Positions 44,891 through 57,100 of a stretch of DNA of 64,000 nt are shown here, one piece after another. Location: the NCBI GenBank assembly GCA_037951165.1, contig JBBDHG010000450.1:96001-160000 (forward strand). Reading direction: 5' to 3'. A program made the translations under genes and the position numbers. The number at the start of each line of letters is the position of its first letter. Positions within the stretch are counted from its first letter, which is position 1. Source of the stretch: Lophius americanus (taxonomy: Eukaryota > Chordata > Actinopteri > Lophiiformes > Lophiidae). The notes below the pieces were generated by a model. It was not told the DNA's origin and searched no databases. It was given only the letters and a program-made list of their open reading frames with translations.

Positions 44891-46450
44891 GCTGTAATGA
44901 AGATTAGAAGATTAGAATGATACGAGACAAATACCTTTATCTGGATTGTTCGGTGTCTGTGGTTCTGATGACGTAGACACGGAACGTTCGGATGCTTCTA
45001 GAGCCAGTAAAGCGTTTAAGTGCTGATGGAATGTCGGGAACTGTGGAAATCATGTTAGATATGCGTCATGTTGTCTGTTAGAGAGGAAGCACATCTACAT
45101 GTCGACCTTCATTTCACACCGACGGGAAAAAAGTCGTTCTGGGTCAATATACCGGCGCTGCTGTGTCAGGAGTCCGAAACACAGAAATGTCTGAATGTAA
45201 AAGAGCAGCTGAACAGATGAGCACTGGAGATACTACTACTACTAAAACTGTACTAGTACTACTACTAGTACTAGTACTCGTTCATTTTGTAGGAATGCAG
45301 CTTAAATGTTATTGTATGATGACAATAATTGTGTTTGCATGAATTGAACTATCACTGTAAACATGTAGCATGAGTTACTAGGACGTTTATAATATCTACA
45401 ACTAAATCAGGGCATTTTTCCAACTCAAAACTCTGAACCACCAAATATTGTCTGACTCACTGTGTTTGACTCATATTATCATTTATCCGTTTATTAACAT
45501 TCATCCGTTTCCCCTCCTTAGGAGCCCTTCAAAACATTATAGGAAATATTAAATGGATCTATTAGATCCCGCCTCCGGAGGAGAGTGAAGTCTGTCCTCC
45601 TCTGCTCTCCCCCTCACCTTGCCTGCCCTGTAGGTGTTTTCTTAATTTCAATAATGTATTTTTTTGTGTTTAAAAATGGTTTTATAAATGACACTGAGAT
45701 TCGGTAAAGATTTATTTCAAAGAATTATTTACTTGATATTTTGATCTCCCTCCTGAAAAGCAAAACCTAACAAGGTGCTGAAGATGGCATCTAAAGATAT
45801 CTATGTATATAAATGATTAATAAAGGGGCTAAAACACGGAACACAGTCCCGATGGTCCCAGTTCCAAACAAGCCAACTTGTTCTTATGATTTTGGTTTCT
45901 GCAGCTGCAGAGCGCCTGTTTTTCCACATGTGACAGCACTTCTGATAAAATAACAACAATAGAACACAAGAACATAAGCAAACAGGAAGTGACTTCCAAA
46001 ACCGGTCCGGTCGGCATCTCCCGACAAACTAACAGATGAGGAACTGTGATTAGACTGGGCTTTATATAATGAAAGTAAAAGAATAAAACAAAAATGATGG
46101 TTTAAAACTTAAGTTTAATTTAATTTATGTTAGCCATTAAAATCTCTGAGGGGAAAAAAATGTTTTGTTTTTTTCTGGGACACATTTTTTTAAACATCTG
46201 AGCCAGAAAAAATAAAATATTAAAACTTTGTTTTTGTGTTTTTCATAAAGGGTCTTCTAAAAACGCTGATGCACGTGTAATCCAAAGGATTCTTTTCTAG
46301 TCCTTGTATGTAAGGAACATCTCCGGACGACTGGGCGGTCCAGGAACAGTTCTGTGGGTTCTCCCGATCGTCCAGCACAATCCCTTATTTAAAGGTTTTT
46401 TTAAACAAGTGATTAGATCCACCCGTGTCATTGATGAGTATGTTTTTGTG

Positions 46451-46690
46451 TCATCTGAGTAACTGAAGAAGTTTATGGAGTGTTTTACAAAATTTTACCT
46501 CAAAATGAATATATAGTGTGAATACCACCGGTCCAAGCACAGATCCCAGAGGAGGGAAGGAGGTTGTAGATATCGACCTGTAGTTTGCTAAATCGCCTCG
46601 ATCAGGGTTGTCCTCTTTAAACAGCCGTTCCATTACGGCTACTTTAAAGGACGGCGGTCCGTGACCCGTTATTAAATACATCTTGATCTT
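46451..46690 (-). mobile_element. LINE reverse-transcriptase relic
   Basis: Minus-strand translation gives VAVMERLFKEDNPDRGDLAN followed by YRSIS and, after an internal deletion, PPLGSVLGPVVFTLYIHF. These are the RT blocks LFKKDNPDPxDLxNYRPIS and PQGSVLGPxLFTLY brought together. Nonfunctional. Confidence 0.75.
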
Positions 46691-47609
46691 TTCTAACAGC
46701 CAGTTTCTGACTGAAGGTAAACTTTCCCTTCAAGCAGCTTAACTGGGACGGGGTTTAGGACACAGGTTGTTGGTTTGCATGAAGAAATGAGAGAAGTTAA
46801 GGATGCCTAAGATTTAAGGATCTGGGTGACTTTGACCCAGTAGTCTAGCCCTCACATTTGGACTTGTCAGAGCATTTGTAGAACGGCAGGTCTGGATGGG
46901 TGGTCTGTGGGAACAGTGCTAGCTATCAAGCTAACTTTCTAAACAGTCAAACACAGCTTTCTTATCTCCAGTTCTCTTCTAAACGGACCAGTCCAGATAT
47001 GCCGGCGCCGGTTTTTCCCAGAGGTTTCCGCATACAGAATGTTACAAATCGATCAAAGCCCCTCGGCTCTACCCGCCTCTGAGCTTTCAGACAAATCTTT
47101 GTAAATAGCCAGAACCGGCTGCAGGAGACGACGGGCCGTTTCTTATTTTTGTTTCACAGGAACACTGTCGTGGTTTGACAATCGAACCGTACAGAGTGAG
47201 CGCACACATCCTTACCTTTTACTTTACAGTACCGTTTGCAAGCTTTAACAAAACGGAATCATCAGTGCAGTGACGTTAAAAGATGTCTGTTCTGTCTTTG
47301 TAGTTCATGCTACCCTATTTGACCCTTAAAAGCATCATTTAACTGTGAATTTACTTTGATTTTGCATTTTATTTTGTGACTTATCAAATTTGAAATATAT
47401 ACAGAATCATATCTCCAGTGAAATGTAGTGAACGTGGATTCTGTAACCGCACACAGTGTGATTCTGAGGCAGTCTCTTGGTTTTTGTGTCTTACTGCAGG
47501 GGATTGTGGGTAACTTGGACCAACAAACCTTTAATAAATGAAACAGCCATGTGACTGTGACATATGGTCCTTCTCTGTTCAGCTCAAGGCTGCTAGTGAA
47601 CTCCCCCCT

Positions 47610-47610
<1 letters not shown>

Positions 47611-47646
<36 letters not shown>
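47611..47646 (+). repeat. (CA)n microsatellite
   Basis: About 17 CA dinucleotides. Confidence 0.97.
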
Positions 47647-47650
<4 letters not shown>

Positions 47651-50429
47651 CTCTTCGGCTCACTTTTGGGATCAACAAATCTCTGACGGCACAACCTATC
47701 TTTGAATAACAAAAGAGGATCACTCTAGCAATTTTCAGAGTCTTCATATTTGGGCGGGATAGAAACTCGTTGCCGGTACCACAGGCGTACGAATCAAGGA
47801 GAGACCGACGGACTGAGATTGTGACTCTGGAGTTGGGGGAAGAGTTTTGGACCTTCGGTTGCTTTGAATCTGTACTACCATAAACGGAGAATAGCTATGA
47901 GTGATTGTGTGTTATTGGGGGATTGCTTGTGGAAGTATTGCTGTGTATTGCCGGTGAAAGAGGGTTGGTGTCTGGTCCAACAGCTTCTTTGTAGGGTTTG
48001 CTGTATGAAAAATGAATACTTATTTGTAAGACAGAGAGAGAGGCATGGTGAAGGACTTGGGCCTTCAGGCTATCACTTGGAGAGTCTGATCTAAACATTG
48101 GGCTTTGTAAAACCATTCTCTGTTCATAGTTCACATCCAAGTACTTGAATACATCTGCATTCGTATGTTAGAATATATTTGCTTAATTGGTTTTGCTTCA
48201 CCAACAATATTAATATCCTGAGGCATTGGATGAGTGTGACTAAACGTACCTCCGTACGGTGGCCCACAGGAGCCAACGCGCCGCAAAAGACCTGCAAATA
48301 GACAAAAGTATGAATACATCATCAGCTTGACGCGTACAGCGTTCGGAAAACGTGCCTTAAAAGCCACAACACATTAAGAAAAAACCTTGAAAACCTCAGG
48401 ATCGGTAAAGGGCTTGTTATGGCTGGTGAGCATCCAGACAACCGGCAGCGATGCACTTGTTGCTCTCTCTGGCTCACTTAGAGTTTAGTTAATAATTCAG
48501 CTCCAGATTTCAAAGACTGAGTCTGACTGCTCAGGATCGGACTCCTCCGAAGTTGCTTGCTTTGTTTCAGATTGTATTCTTTTGCAACGGCACAGTTTCA
48601 CTGCAAATGAGGCGACGGGTAATTCATATTTGAAAGTATGTATGATGAATAAGTACGAATCAGTCGCTTCTTTATTAAAGCCACGGTTTTCTGCGTCGCC
48701 TTTGGCTTCAGGCTCTTTGAGAGTGTCGTTTTGCCTGCATGCGAATTCTAAAGGCGTTTTCCACCAATCTTGACTCTGTGTTATCTGAGTCATAACTCCT
48801 GATGGACACCAGGGCAGCCCCACACATATGAAGCTCAATGATCTCCATCGCCCCCTGGTGGCTGACTGCAGTAGCGGGGAGAAGAGTATGTTTTCACTGG
48901 TGCGACTAAAACTTAAACACATTTTCTAAGAAAATTAAAATACCAAAACAGTAATAGTTTGACTAGGCCAAAAGGTTTATTGTATTTCATTTATTTTTAA
49001 GTCCGGCCCCCAAAGTGTCTGGCGAGAAAAATTCTGACCCTTAAGCAAATGTAGTTGATGCGGCGTGCCGTCCCTTCTTCAATGCTCAGAATCAGAACAC
49101 GGGATGCTCCCACTCATTTCATAAGTCATTCAGTTTTAAACGAATTCCACCATTTATTTTATTTCATTTTAGCAGGAAAACCCTAATGAGATTAAAAATC
49201 TCTTTTTTCGAGAGCGCCCTGGTCAAAACTGTGACACATACAGAATACGTAAATAATGATTAACATAGAATTCCATTAAAGCTGCGTTATAAGTTTGAAT
49301 CAAACATCTGTATCAGTTCAAACATCTGCATGAAGACCTGAAAGCCTGTCTTTTATTCTCAGCCGGTTCAGAGAAGCTGGAGCAGAATTTTAGATCATTC
49401 CATGTTTGACATCATATTTACGGCCCTCATAAATGAAAACGATTGAATCTTTAACGGCGTAAAACGTCTGGAACCGGAGTCCTACTGAGGGCGGTTGACG
49501 TGATCGTTGATGCGGGATGTTGTAGACTTTGAAACTGTTCTGGCCGATAAATACTGCCGTCCTGCCACGAGACATCGGTGTGGCGTCCTCTGCCTCCTTT
49601 CCTTCATCAGAGGGGTTTCCTGCTCTGCCCTCTGCTGCAGCCCCTCCTTTAATCACCTGATGGGTTGAATCCTCTGAATCCACATAAAAGTGTGATGAAG
49701 AGGCATCACATCTTCTTTCCCGACAGAAGTTGGGCCGGCTCAGACATGCAAAGATCATTTCAAGACAAATCTTTGCTCTAGAAACTGAATTCATTTGCGG
49801 ATAAATTCCAAAGATGTTTTTGACCACTCCGCTTGTGTGGTTGTAGACCCTTTGACTCGTGTTGCGGTTTCACAGGGATTTGGATTCTCCGGGTCTGTTC
49901 TGAGTTGATCCGGCTCGTCGCCAACGAACATGTAGGCCATCAGGACATCAGAGCGTGGCGGTGTATCATCAGGGGGACATGAAGTAGGCCGTCGTCCATA
50001 GCAACCCTCAGATCTGATGGTGCAAACACACCAGCATCAACGCTCTGCCCTGCGTTCCTGCAGGTACAAACACAAACTCAGAGTTTGCATCAGCAACAAC
50101 TATGAGTAGGATGGAAAACATGGACTTGAAATTGTTTGTAAGAAGTCTTCCTCGGCTCAGACTGAGCTGCTGGCGTCTGCGAACCACTAATGAGATGAAA
50201 TCAAGGCGGAATAAACGCGAAAGAAGGAATTCAGACGATCAGGGGATATTAGCTGACTTGTAATTAGAAGCCTGACTAGTAGAGCGTTTTTATCTTCATA
50301 CCATTCAATCATTCAGAGTCAAAAATGGTCAAATCACATGAATTTAATGGTGAATTTTAATCACAATTTAAAAAAGGCTTATGGGTAATATGTTATCTGC
50401 ATTAAAAGTTCAATTTGGAGATGTTATGG

Positions 50430-50765
50430 AATCACCGTCGCCGCCATAACTCAAACGATGTCATTGATCATTTTTATATTGGACACCCAGATAGATGTCA
50501 GTGCGAGGAAGAACTGGTATGATTTTGGAGAGGTTGGTTGTATATTTCTTACACTAAGGACAGCTTTATCTCCAAATGATTTTGGAAGTAATCATTTGGA
50601 GATTCTTATTTGGTGCACATGATTTGACACGAGGAGAACTTTCCTGTAGATATAATACTTTACTCTAAAAGTTCACCTTCTGATCACTAGGGGGAGTTTT
50701 TTTTTTCTTTTTACAGAAAAGCTGTTTTCCAGATATTTCTCAAACCTTTCATGGATCATTTTAAA
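50430..50765 (+). repeat. Third copy of dispersed repeat family
   Basis: Shares CATAACTCAAACGATGTCAT, CATTGATCATTTTTATATT, GTGCGAGGAAGAACTGG, TTACACTAAGGACAGCTTTA, ATTTGACACGAGGAGA and CACTAGGGGGAG with the copy at 8660-9290, in the same block order. It also contains the hairpin-like ATCTCCAAATGATT/AATCATTTGGAGAT at about 50570-50603. Confidence 0.6.
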
Positions 50766-50942
50766 ACTTTATTCTCCCACATAAGCTTTAGTTCTCGGTC
50801 TCCCTGAGGTGCCTGAAGTGTCTTGGCGAGCTGACCTGGCGCTAACCTCTCTGTGTGTTTCTGTGTGTTTTTTTTCTTCTTCTTCCACTTCATTTTTTGA
50901 AGACTCACCGGAGCTTTCCCTTTCCTTCCCGGCAGCTTACTG

Positions 50943-51176
50943 ATGACGGATCTATTCCCCAGAGGAGAGCTGGGGCTGCTGGGTGGAGGAGAGGGGCTGA
51001 GGGATGACGCCGGTGTTTCCGGGATCAGCTGGTCCGTCAATCGGCTGCCAGAGGACGCGTACCCGGCGTCGGGGTTGGCCCTGGCTGCTGCCTATCACGA
51101 CATCAAGAGCCGGCTGGCCACTCTGGAGCGGGAGAACAGCAGCATCAAGAGGAAACTCAAACACTATGAGGTCAAG
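50943..51176 (+). CDS. tbkbp1: tbkbp1 coding exon 1
   Basis: Residues 1-78. The exon opens after GGCAG at 50935 and the ATG lies seven bases in, giving an N-terminus the same length as the human one. Donor AAG|GTGGAG. Carries the start of coiled coil 1. Confidence 0.92.
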
Positions 51177-54100
51177 GTGGAGAGCAGGGCACACACAATA
51201 TACTCTACACAATAAAATACACACCACTTACAGAATGCAACAGACTCTTGTTTCAGATGTTCTGGAATGTTTCTCTCCGTCCTCCAGTTTCCACGGATCA
51301 GTGAGTTTTCACAGGAGATCCGGCGCTGTTCCTGTGAGCCCGTCCTGAAGGACGCGAGCGGAATCCAATCCGAAACCACCAACCTGCAGCAGATGATCAA
51401 CTCCCTCACCCAGGAGGTACCGTTTAATGAGAATATACAATCCCAACAGAGACCCAGCCCCGTTCTGAACGGGACACGATCTCAGTGATCAGATATTCAG
51501 CAGGTTGTGCGGAAAATCTAAAATTTACATTTACTGACTTTTTTAGCACCTGCCCGTTTGAGGGTCAAGAAGAATGTCCCTCTTCTTGATGCGTCTGTGT
51601 TTACACTGAATCTTTGCCCATTACATTACAACCATTAACAACCATTAACATACATAAACATACATAAACATACATTAACCTACATAAACATACATAAACA
51701 TACATAAACCTACATAAACATACATAAACATACATAAATATACATAAACCTACATAAACATACATTAACCTACATAAACATACATAAACATACATAAACA
51801 TACATAAACCTACATAAACATACATAAACATACATAAACATACATAAACATACATAAACATACATAAACATACATTAACCTACATAAACATACATAAACA
51901 TACATTAACCTACATAAACATACATAAACATACATTAACCTACATAAACATACATAAACATACATTAACCTACATTAACATACATTAACATACATTAACC
52001 TACATAAACATACATAAACATACATAAACATACATTAACATACATAAACCTACATAAACATACATAAACATACATAAATATACATAAACCTACATAAACA
52101 TACATTAACCTACATAAACATACATAAACATACATTAACCTACATAAACATACATAAACATACATAAACATACATAAACATACATTAACCTACATAAACA
52201 TACATAAACATACATTAACCTACATAAACATACATAAACATACATTAACCTACATAAACATACATAAACATACATAAACATACATTAACATACATTAACA
52301 TACATTAACCTACATAAACATACATAAACATACATTAACCTACATTAACATACATTAACATACATTAACCTACATAAACATACATAAACATACATTAACC
52401 TACATTAACCTACATAAACATACATAAACATACATAAACCTACATAAACCTACATAAACATACATAAACATACATTAACCTACATTAACATACATTAACA
52501 TACATTAACCTACATAAACATACATAAACATACATAAACATACATAAACATACATAAACATACATAAACATACATTAACCTACAAACGACTTCAACAGTA
52601 TGAACACAGACGGAGAATATCCAAAGTTATTGACATTAATTATCTCTTTACCGAGGCTCCTGTCAGTTTTACTCAGATAATAAAGATAGATAAGGCAGCT
52701 TGTGAACATTTTCTCCTGAATATGACTTGATGTAAGCAGGAAAAATGAACAAACATTTCAACATATAAAAATGTTATGTTTTAATGTTAAGGCTGATCAG
52801 TACTTTTGGGCTTTTTGAAGTTTTTAAACCTTTTTCAGACTGAAACACGGAACAAATAAAAGTTCAAAACACGTTGAAACTGTGTTTCCTCATATCACCT
52901 TTCAAACCTCAGCATGTGTAAAATAAAGGGATGTGTCTGGTTTTTCTCTGAATATGAGACACTTTTAAATCGCATACCTTTATAACTTTTGCTGATTTCC
53001 AGTTAACTTGAGTTTTTGACTTTTTATTGTTTATTTATAAAGATACAGATATAAAAAGCTGAATTTAAGTCAACCAAAACTATCCATGGAAGAAACATCT
53101 GAGGGTTTATGTTTTCTCTGCCGTCAGCTGCAGGAGAGTAAAGAGAGAGAGGAGAGGCTGGAGGAAGTGGTCCGGGCGTACGAGAAGATCCACCTGGAGA
53201 AGAGCGACGTCCAGACAGATCTGGACAAGATGGTAACCTCATGAAGAATACCACACAAACAGACACCGGGGCTTTCTGCAGCAGTTTGGATTCTACTCCC
53301 CCGTGTCTTTGCTCTTCTGTCAGACGGGTCTTGCTGAGCGGCATGTGGAGCGGATCTGCAGTCTGGAGTCGGCTCTCAGAATGCGAGAAACTTCCCTCCA
53401 GAAGCTCCTCGCTCAACTTCGCAGCAAAGGTGCTCATCAGTATCAGCGCCACCCCAGCTTGAATGTGCCCAGAGGTGAGTTCTGTCCAGGCTGGTACCGG
53501 CTCCTGTCAAGAACGAATACACTAGAATCTGTTACCATGAAAGTGGATCACTTCAGTCCAGTTCGACGGTCTCTACACTGACTTCTGTCTCCGTGGGAAC
53601 AGATTTTGAAGTCCTGCTGCTGGTCCACAAAGCTCTAAAGGTTTCAGGACCAAAATAGATCTCTGATCCTCTGCTGTTCAGAACCATCCACACCTCTCGG
53701 GTCGTCTGGATCAGGTCCGGCTCAGTGTCCCCAGAGTCAGAACCAAAAATGTAGAAGCAGTTTTCAGTTTTCATGCACCAAATATTTGGAACAACTCCCA
53801 GAAACCTGCAGGACCGCTAGAACTCTCAGCGCTTTTAAATCAAAGCCTCAAACTTTCTTATTCGCTGCCGCCTATTAATAAATCTTAAAACTATTCTCAT
53901 TTCTGGCATTTTCTTCTAATCTAGCATTTAAAAAAAACTTTTCTTAAACATTTCTTTCTAACAGTTTTTAACTATGTCTTAATGTTCTTTTGCACTTTAT
54001 ACCAAATGATCAAACCAAACCCTATATTTCCTATTTAAAGTTTATTCCTTCATTCATAATACTGCACAGCAGAAAACCTGTGAGAAATCTGGAACTGTGG

Positions 54101-57100
54101 CAGACGGAAGACACTGTTCTGTCTCTGGTTCTGAGTCTGGTTCTGGTTCTGTGTCTGGTTCTGTCAGAGAGCCGTGGGATGACGCTGCAGAGCTCCCGCA
54201 GTCTTGACGCCCTGTCGGACCTGAAGCTGCAGCGACTGGAGGCTGAGTTGGAGGGGGCGCGGCGGCAGGCCGAGGGAGCCTGTCACAGAGAGGAGGAGCT
54301 GAGGGCGGAGCTTCAGAGCCTTCAACAGGAGACGGCCCACCTACAGGACGCACAGAGACAGGTAGGCCTCATTCTCCCTCCTCAAAATCATCGACGTCCA
54401 CCTGGTATTTCATCAACTGGACCTAAAGAGAACCGGTTTAACAGATTATCGGTGATCACGTGACATCGGCCCACCTCCATCGGTGGAGGTGAAAACTGTT
54501 TCAGGGCAGGACAGCTGGGCCTTGTGAAAATAAAGTCTCTCTTCTTCATGTGTAACACTAACATGTTTCATGAATGGATGAGCGACGCAGCCACAGAGTT
54601 GTTTCTGTCTCCCTGTCTCAGAACCCGTCCACACACTGCGAACACTGTGACGTGGAGTGGATAAAAAAGGCCGGAGATGAACAGTGAGTCTCATGTTTTA
54701 ATAACAGTCCAGAACGCAGCGCTGGTCTATTCCTCCTTCATGCGTGCGCCGTCTCTCTTCCGTGTGTCAGGGTGAACTTGGCATTGGCCTACACGGAGCT
54801 CACGGAGGAGTTGGGTCGGGTCCGGAGTCTGGCTGTGAAACAGAACAACCTCCTGCAACGCGTTCCTCAGGAGCCCGGTAGGTTTTTTTTTTTTTGTCCC
54901 CAGCAGGTAAATTTAAGGCTGACAGAGTCGATATAAAACAAGAAAGAAACACACATGCAAGAAAAAACTTCACATTTAATTTAATAAGTTCAGTTTTGAT
55001 GAGGCCAAATCTGTTTTTACCCAGTCAAAGTCGCCGTCTCCATCTGCGGCGTCGCCTCGCCACACCGCCTCTGTTGTAGGAGGCTTCTTTGAAGTATTGG
55101 TATGAGGTGGTCACTAGACCCCGCAGCAGATTTAAGAGGCGAAGGATTGTGCCGTGATGCACCGGCGCCTCCATCGCTGATAGGAGAGATATCTGATATC
55201 TGATTCTGTGATTACTCAGCGTCAGATGTGGGTGTTGTTGAGAATAATCCAGTGACCCTCCTGTCTTCTTCTCTCTTCCTCCTCCAGTCGCCCGTCCTCA
55301 CACCACTCCCCAGCATCTCTCGCCTACCTCCACGCAGCACCCCTCGTTCTCCCCTGATAGACTCCGCCCCGCTACCGCTCCCCCTCCACTCTCCCAATGC
55401 GATGGCCCCGCCTCCTTCTCCCATCAGCCAACGAGCAGCCGTCTACGAGCAAAGTTCAAGGGTCGCCGTAGTTACTCAGAGGTGAGGCTCGATCTTTCAG
55501 TGGAAGTATGGAAGCGTGGTAAAGACAATCCTCTTACATTTCAAACTCCTCCCCCTTCTCCCAGGTATCTGATCAATCAGCCAGTCAGAGACCCCCTGCC
55601 CGCCTGATGAGAGATCCAGTATCCACCCTCCCCAAACTGCGGCCCCTTCCAGCGGAGAGGCGGGGTTACAGCCAAACCAAAGCTCAGCTCTGCTCCTCGC
55701 TCGCGGGCCTCGTCAGACCCGCCTCAGCTAACGGCGCCGGGGGGGGTAGAGGAGCAGGGAGAAAAGGGGGAGCGGAGAGGGGCGGGGTCAGCAGTCTGAG
55801 CAGCAGTCCTCATCACTGTGCGGTGGACACTGGCTTCCCTCTGGCTGCTGAGGTACCAGTACCAGCTTTCATGTTCTTCTTCTACAAGAACCGGTCACCC
55901 AAAAGTGGCTGAACTTCAATTACGGGTGACATTGATCATATTTTTCTCCGTGCCGTTACGTCCTGTGAAGTTTCTTAGTTGGCAGCACTGAAACTTTCTC
56001 CTCCAGAGGATCGGATTTAAATATGAAAACAGCTGGAAATGTTTCTAATGACTCCAAACAGGTGAAATGATGTCATCCAGGTCCACAGAGGATTTAAGAT
56101 CCAGAGTGGTTTTGATTCATTTATTCATAATCTATAGTTTTCTGCACAAGCATGAACCCCTGACCCCTGACCCCTGACCCTTGACCCCCGACACTGATGT
56201 GTGAAGGCCGCTGGTTTTCATGGACTTCGTCTGAAATCAGGAACACGTGTTTGGACCTGCATGAAGGCCTGAAGGACGACGAAGAATCCAAAACTAGACC
56301 CGCCCAGCACTCAGCAAACCGCTTTCAGGACCCGTTTCTTTAGACGGCTGAGGAGAAACTTAACTTTGTTTTTGACGTTGGGATCAACATAGAAAGTGGC
56401 AAAAAAGAAAATCTGAATCTGAAAGTTCCGGGACCTGGATCGGTCCAGTTAGGAGCGTAAGTGTTTGTGAGTCAGTTTCAGCTGCTTTGGTTCAAATGAA
56501 AGCGCCACCAGGTGGACAGGAGAGGTAACAGCAGGTAAAGCCCCACAAAGGTTCTGGTTCTGGTTCAGGTGGACCAGGGAGGTAAACCGTTTTATATCCG
56601 CAGGGTTCTAAACTGTCCTTGGCTGAATTAACCCCCGGGTTTACAACAGTCTGGTTCTGATGAGCCCGGGTTTACTCTGGGCCGCTGCACCGGTTTAGTA
56701 GTGGATCAGTGAAGGTCTGGGGAGGTGGATCCTTGGAGGGTCTCACAGACTTCCTTGTGTTAGCTAACAGAACCCTCACTGCTGTTAGGTATCAGGATGA
56801 AGTCCTCAGGTTCTGAGGACTGACAGACATTACACTGGTGCTGTGGACCCTGGGTTCCCACTGGTTCAGGACAAGGCCCGGCCTCATATGGCCAAAGTGT
56901 GTGGGCCCCTCTTGGACGATGAAGGTCTTGATGCCTGGTCCTCACGTTCTCCAGACCTGAATCCACCTGAGAAATTCTGGGACCTCATGTGTCGGTGCAT
57001 CAGACGCCACCAAGCAGAACCACTGACTGTCCAGAATCTCACTGATGCCCTGACCCAGGTCTGGAAGTAGATCTCAGGACACCATCCTCCATCTCATCAG

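Larger units (their letters stand above)
44891..50425 (+). other. Long intergenic or 5'-intron stretch
   Basis: Contains a LINE RT fragment (46451-46690, minus) and a CA microsatellite (47611-47646). Open frames of about 140 codons on the minus strand at 48497-48922 and 49390-49827 have no recognisable domain. No confident gene. Confidence 0.6.

Noticed and set aside
49390..49827. 145-codon minus-strand frame (and 48497-48922)
   Set aside because: Length is within chance expectation for 64 kb; no domain, no splice or promoter context, and odd composition.
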